Source: Indioceanicola sp046045995 (GTDB lineage: Bacteria; Pseudomonadota; Alphaproteobacteria; Azospirillales; Azospirillaceae). Taken from it: DNA of 8,023 bases. The stretch covers positions 1 to 8,023 of the forward strand of contig JBJOKR010000211.1 of assembly GCA_046045995.1 (NCBI GenBank). Reading direction: 5' to 3'. Under the pieces are notes generated by a model. That model worked only from the letters and a program-made list of their open reading frames with translations, made no database searches and was not told the DNA's origin. Below are positions 7,701 to 8,023 of this stretch, in pieces; position 1 is the stretch's first letter; each line of letters begins with the position of its first letter. A program made the position numbers and the translations under genes.

Positions 7701-7885
7701 GCGGGGCAGGGGCGGAAATGCGCCAGGCCATCGGCACGGCCGTGTTCTTCGGCATGCTGGGCGTGACCTTTTTCGGCCTGGTCTTCACCCCGGTCTTCTA
7801 CGTGGTCATCCGCCGGTTGTTCGGAGGCAAGACCGGGGAAACGGCCGCGGCTCCGCACCCCCACCCCGCCACCCCGGCGGAGTAA
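4715..7885 (+). CDS. RND multidrug efflux pump, inner-membrane subunit (HAE-1 family, MexF/OqxB type)
   Basis: This 1056-residue protein is a full-length proton-driven RND pump, working as a trimer in the inner membrane and capturing substrates from the periplasm and outer leaflet. It starts MNMGRFFIDRPVFA with TM1 at about 10-29, followed by the first periplasmic porter loop containing GVEGMLYMSSQ and VQNRV. TM2-TM6 span about 340-500, TM7 about 545-563, then the second porter loop, and TM8-TM12 about 875-1035. The proton-relay residues are present: Asp410 and Asp411 in GIVVDDAIVVVENVER (TM4), Lys944 in LASKNAILIVEFA (TM10) and Thr981 in ILMTSFAF (TM11), equivalent to AcrB D407, D408, K940 and T978. 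The loop FAGFSGATR near residue 615 and VPPPPVSGLGTSGGF resemble MexF and OqxB more than AcrB. It overlaps the adaptor stop by four bases. No outer-membrane factor follows within the window. Substrates cannot be assigned; relatives export chloramphenicol, quinolones and similar amphiphiles. Confidence 0.97.
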   Translation: MNMGRFFIDRPVFAIVLSIFVLVVGAISYLSLPVSQYPEVAPPTVVVTATYPGANAQTVADTVAAPIEQEVNGVEGMLYMSSQSTSDGQMQLTITFELGTDLDQAQVLVQNRVAVAEPRLPEEVRRLGIVTRKNSPDLLMVIHLLSPDDSLDQLYISNYALLQVRDVLSRVEGVGSITLFGARDYSMRIWLDPQRIAELDLTAQDVVAAVRAQNVQVAGGQLAQPPSPTGRDYQLNLTLQGRLTEPQQFQNIIVKTGDDGRVVRLSDVARVELGAQSYVTNSYLDGKSAVVLAVSQLPGSNALATAERLKATMAELSQGFPPGLEHRIIYNPTEFIDQSIKALIATIYEAVFLVVLVVLVFLQRWRASVIPVIAIPVSLIGTFAVMAALGFTINNLTLFGLVLAVGIVVDDAIVVVENVERNLAKGLTPKEAARVTMDEVGGALISIALVLSAVFIPTAFIQGIQGQFYQQFAVTIAVATIISMVNSLTLSPALCAMLLKGHEAHGDTSARLGLLQRAINGFNTGFDRLANSYGRLVGRVSRASAVMLVVYVALIALTGFLFSRVPGGFIPAQDQGYLIVAIQTPEGTSLAKTDAVIRRAEQMILETDGIAHTATFAGFSGATRTIATNAGAIFATLVPFGERNGVTADGVLQTLQGKMMTITDAMIFVVPPPPVSGLGTSGGFAMRIQDQAARGPAALEQAAWSVAMPANAVPGLINVFTPFSARSPQVFLDIDRVKAQMLDVSPASVFSTLEVYLGSAYVNDTNLFGRTFRVTAQADSQFRLDPESIAKLETRNANGDMVPLGSFVDFRYVTGPDRVLRYNLFPAAEVQGNTLPGFSSGQAIAAMEQVADQALPDGFSVQWTDLSYQEKNTGNSALYIFPLCVFFVFLVLAAQYESWSLPFAIILIVPMCLLSALAGIMMRGMDNNILTQIGFVVLVGLASKNAILIVEFARQLEQEGKERMEAVIEACRLRLRPILMTSFAFILGVVPLMIASGAGAEMRQAIGTAVFFGMLGVTFFGLVFTPVFYVVIRRLFGGKTGETAAAPHPHPATPAE

Positions 7886-8023
7886 GCGAAAAGGTGCAGG
7901 CGAAACCCCCTCCCCCTGAGGGCTACGGGATGCACACATCTTGAGTGCTCTTGCCAATCTGGTGCTTGCGTGATTCGGTTGGTGTCGGATTTGGTGGGAG
8001 GGCGTGGCGATGGCGTGGCTTGA
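7886..8023. other. Intergenic region after the RND operon, lower GC
   Basis: After the TAA of the pump, a short C-rich stretch (to about 7920) gives way to sequence with clearly lower GC than the coding regions. No intrinsic terminator with a T run is visible. An 8-base direct repeat GGCGTGGC occurs at 8001-8008 and 8012-8019. No complete gene fits here. Confidence 0.5.
7996..8023 (+). CDS. Possible start of a further gene at the right edge (ribosome binding site plus first codons)
   Basis: GGGAGGG (7996-8002) stands seven bases before an ATG at 8010, and the frame (Met-Ala-Trp-Leu and a partial codon) is open to the edge. The feature includes the binding site because only 14 coding bases are visible. 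It could be the next gene, for example an outer-membrane factor or a transposase, or simply chance. Too little is present to name a product. Confidence 0.25.

Noticed and set aside
7232..7957. Minus-strand open frame of 241 codons overlapping the end of the pump gene
   Set aside because: Gln-, His- and Asp-rich shadow of the pump C-terminus with no signal or domain.
1..8023. tRNA, rRNA, CRISPR array, riboswitch or complete insertion sequence
   Set aside because: I looked for these on both strands by eye and saw no regularly spaced repeats, cloverleaf arms, B12-box-like elements or transposase gene. Diverged small RNAs cannot be excluded.

Overview
The window (8023 bp, GC-rich throughout coding DNA, with strong G/C bias at third codon positions) looks like a chromosomal segment of an alphaproteobacterium. 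The mix of a large TonB-dependent receptor, an orphan family-3 solute-binding protein and an RND pump would fit the Rhodospirillales/Azospirillaceae. That placement is an inference from style and gene content; no marker gene is present.

Layout, left to right. (1) Positions 1-1270, minus strand: the N-terminal 423 codons of a TonB-dependent outer-membrane receptor whose C-terminal barrel lies beyond the left edge. (2) 1271-1611: a 341-bp divergent intergenic region, AT-richer than its surroundings, with an 8-bp-arm inverted repeat at 1402-1423 and a weak candidate promoter for the receptor. (3) 1612-2397, plus: a secreted periplasmic solute-binding protein with no permease or ATPase beside it. 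(4) 2561-3337, plus: a class III extradiol dioxygenase of the 4,5-DOPA dioxygenase (YgiD/DODA) family. Its leader carries overlapping inverted repeats next to the ribosome binding site. (5) 3486-4718 and 4715-7885, plus: a two-gene RND efflux operon, a lipoprotein membrane-fusion adaptor and a HAE-1 inner-membrane pump of the MexEF/OqxAB type, joined by an ATGA stop/start overlap. (6) 7886-8023: noncoding sequence of lower GC, ending in a possible ribosome binding site and ATG for a gene beyond the right edge.

How the genes may work together: the receptor and the binding protein are divergent and could share a control region, suggesting import of a ligand across the outer membrane and its capture in the periplasm. 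The adaptor and pump would form two parts of a tripartite exporter; the outer-membrane channel is not in the window. The dioxygenase lies 148 bp upstream of the pump operon on the same strand, so an aromatic-compound or electrophile theme (ring cleavage plus export) is possible but unproven. No transcriptional regulator, tRNA, rRNA, CRISPR array or complete mobile element was seen. The genes themselves belong to well-known families; I found no convincing new biological system. The most unusual points are the control-region structures and the dioxygenase/efflux adjacency.
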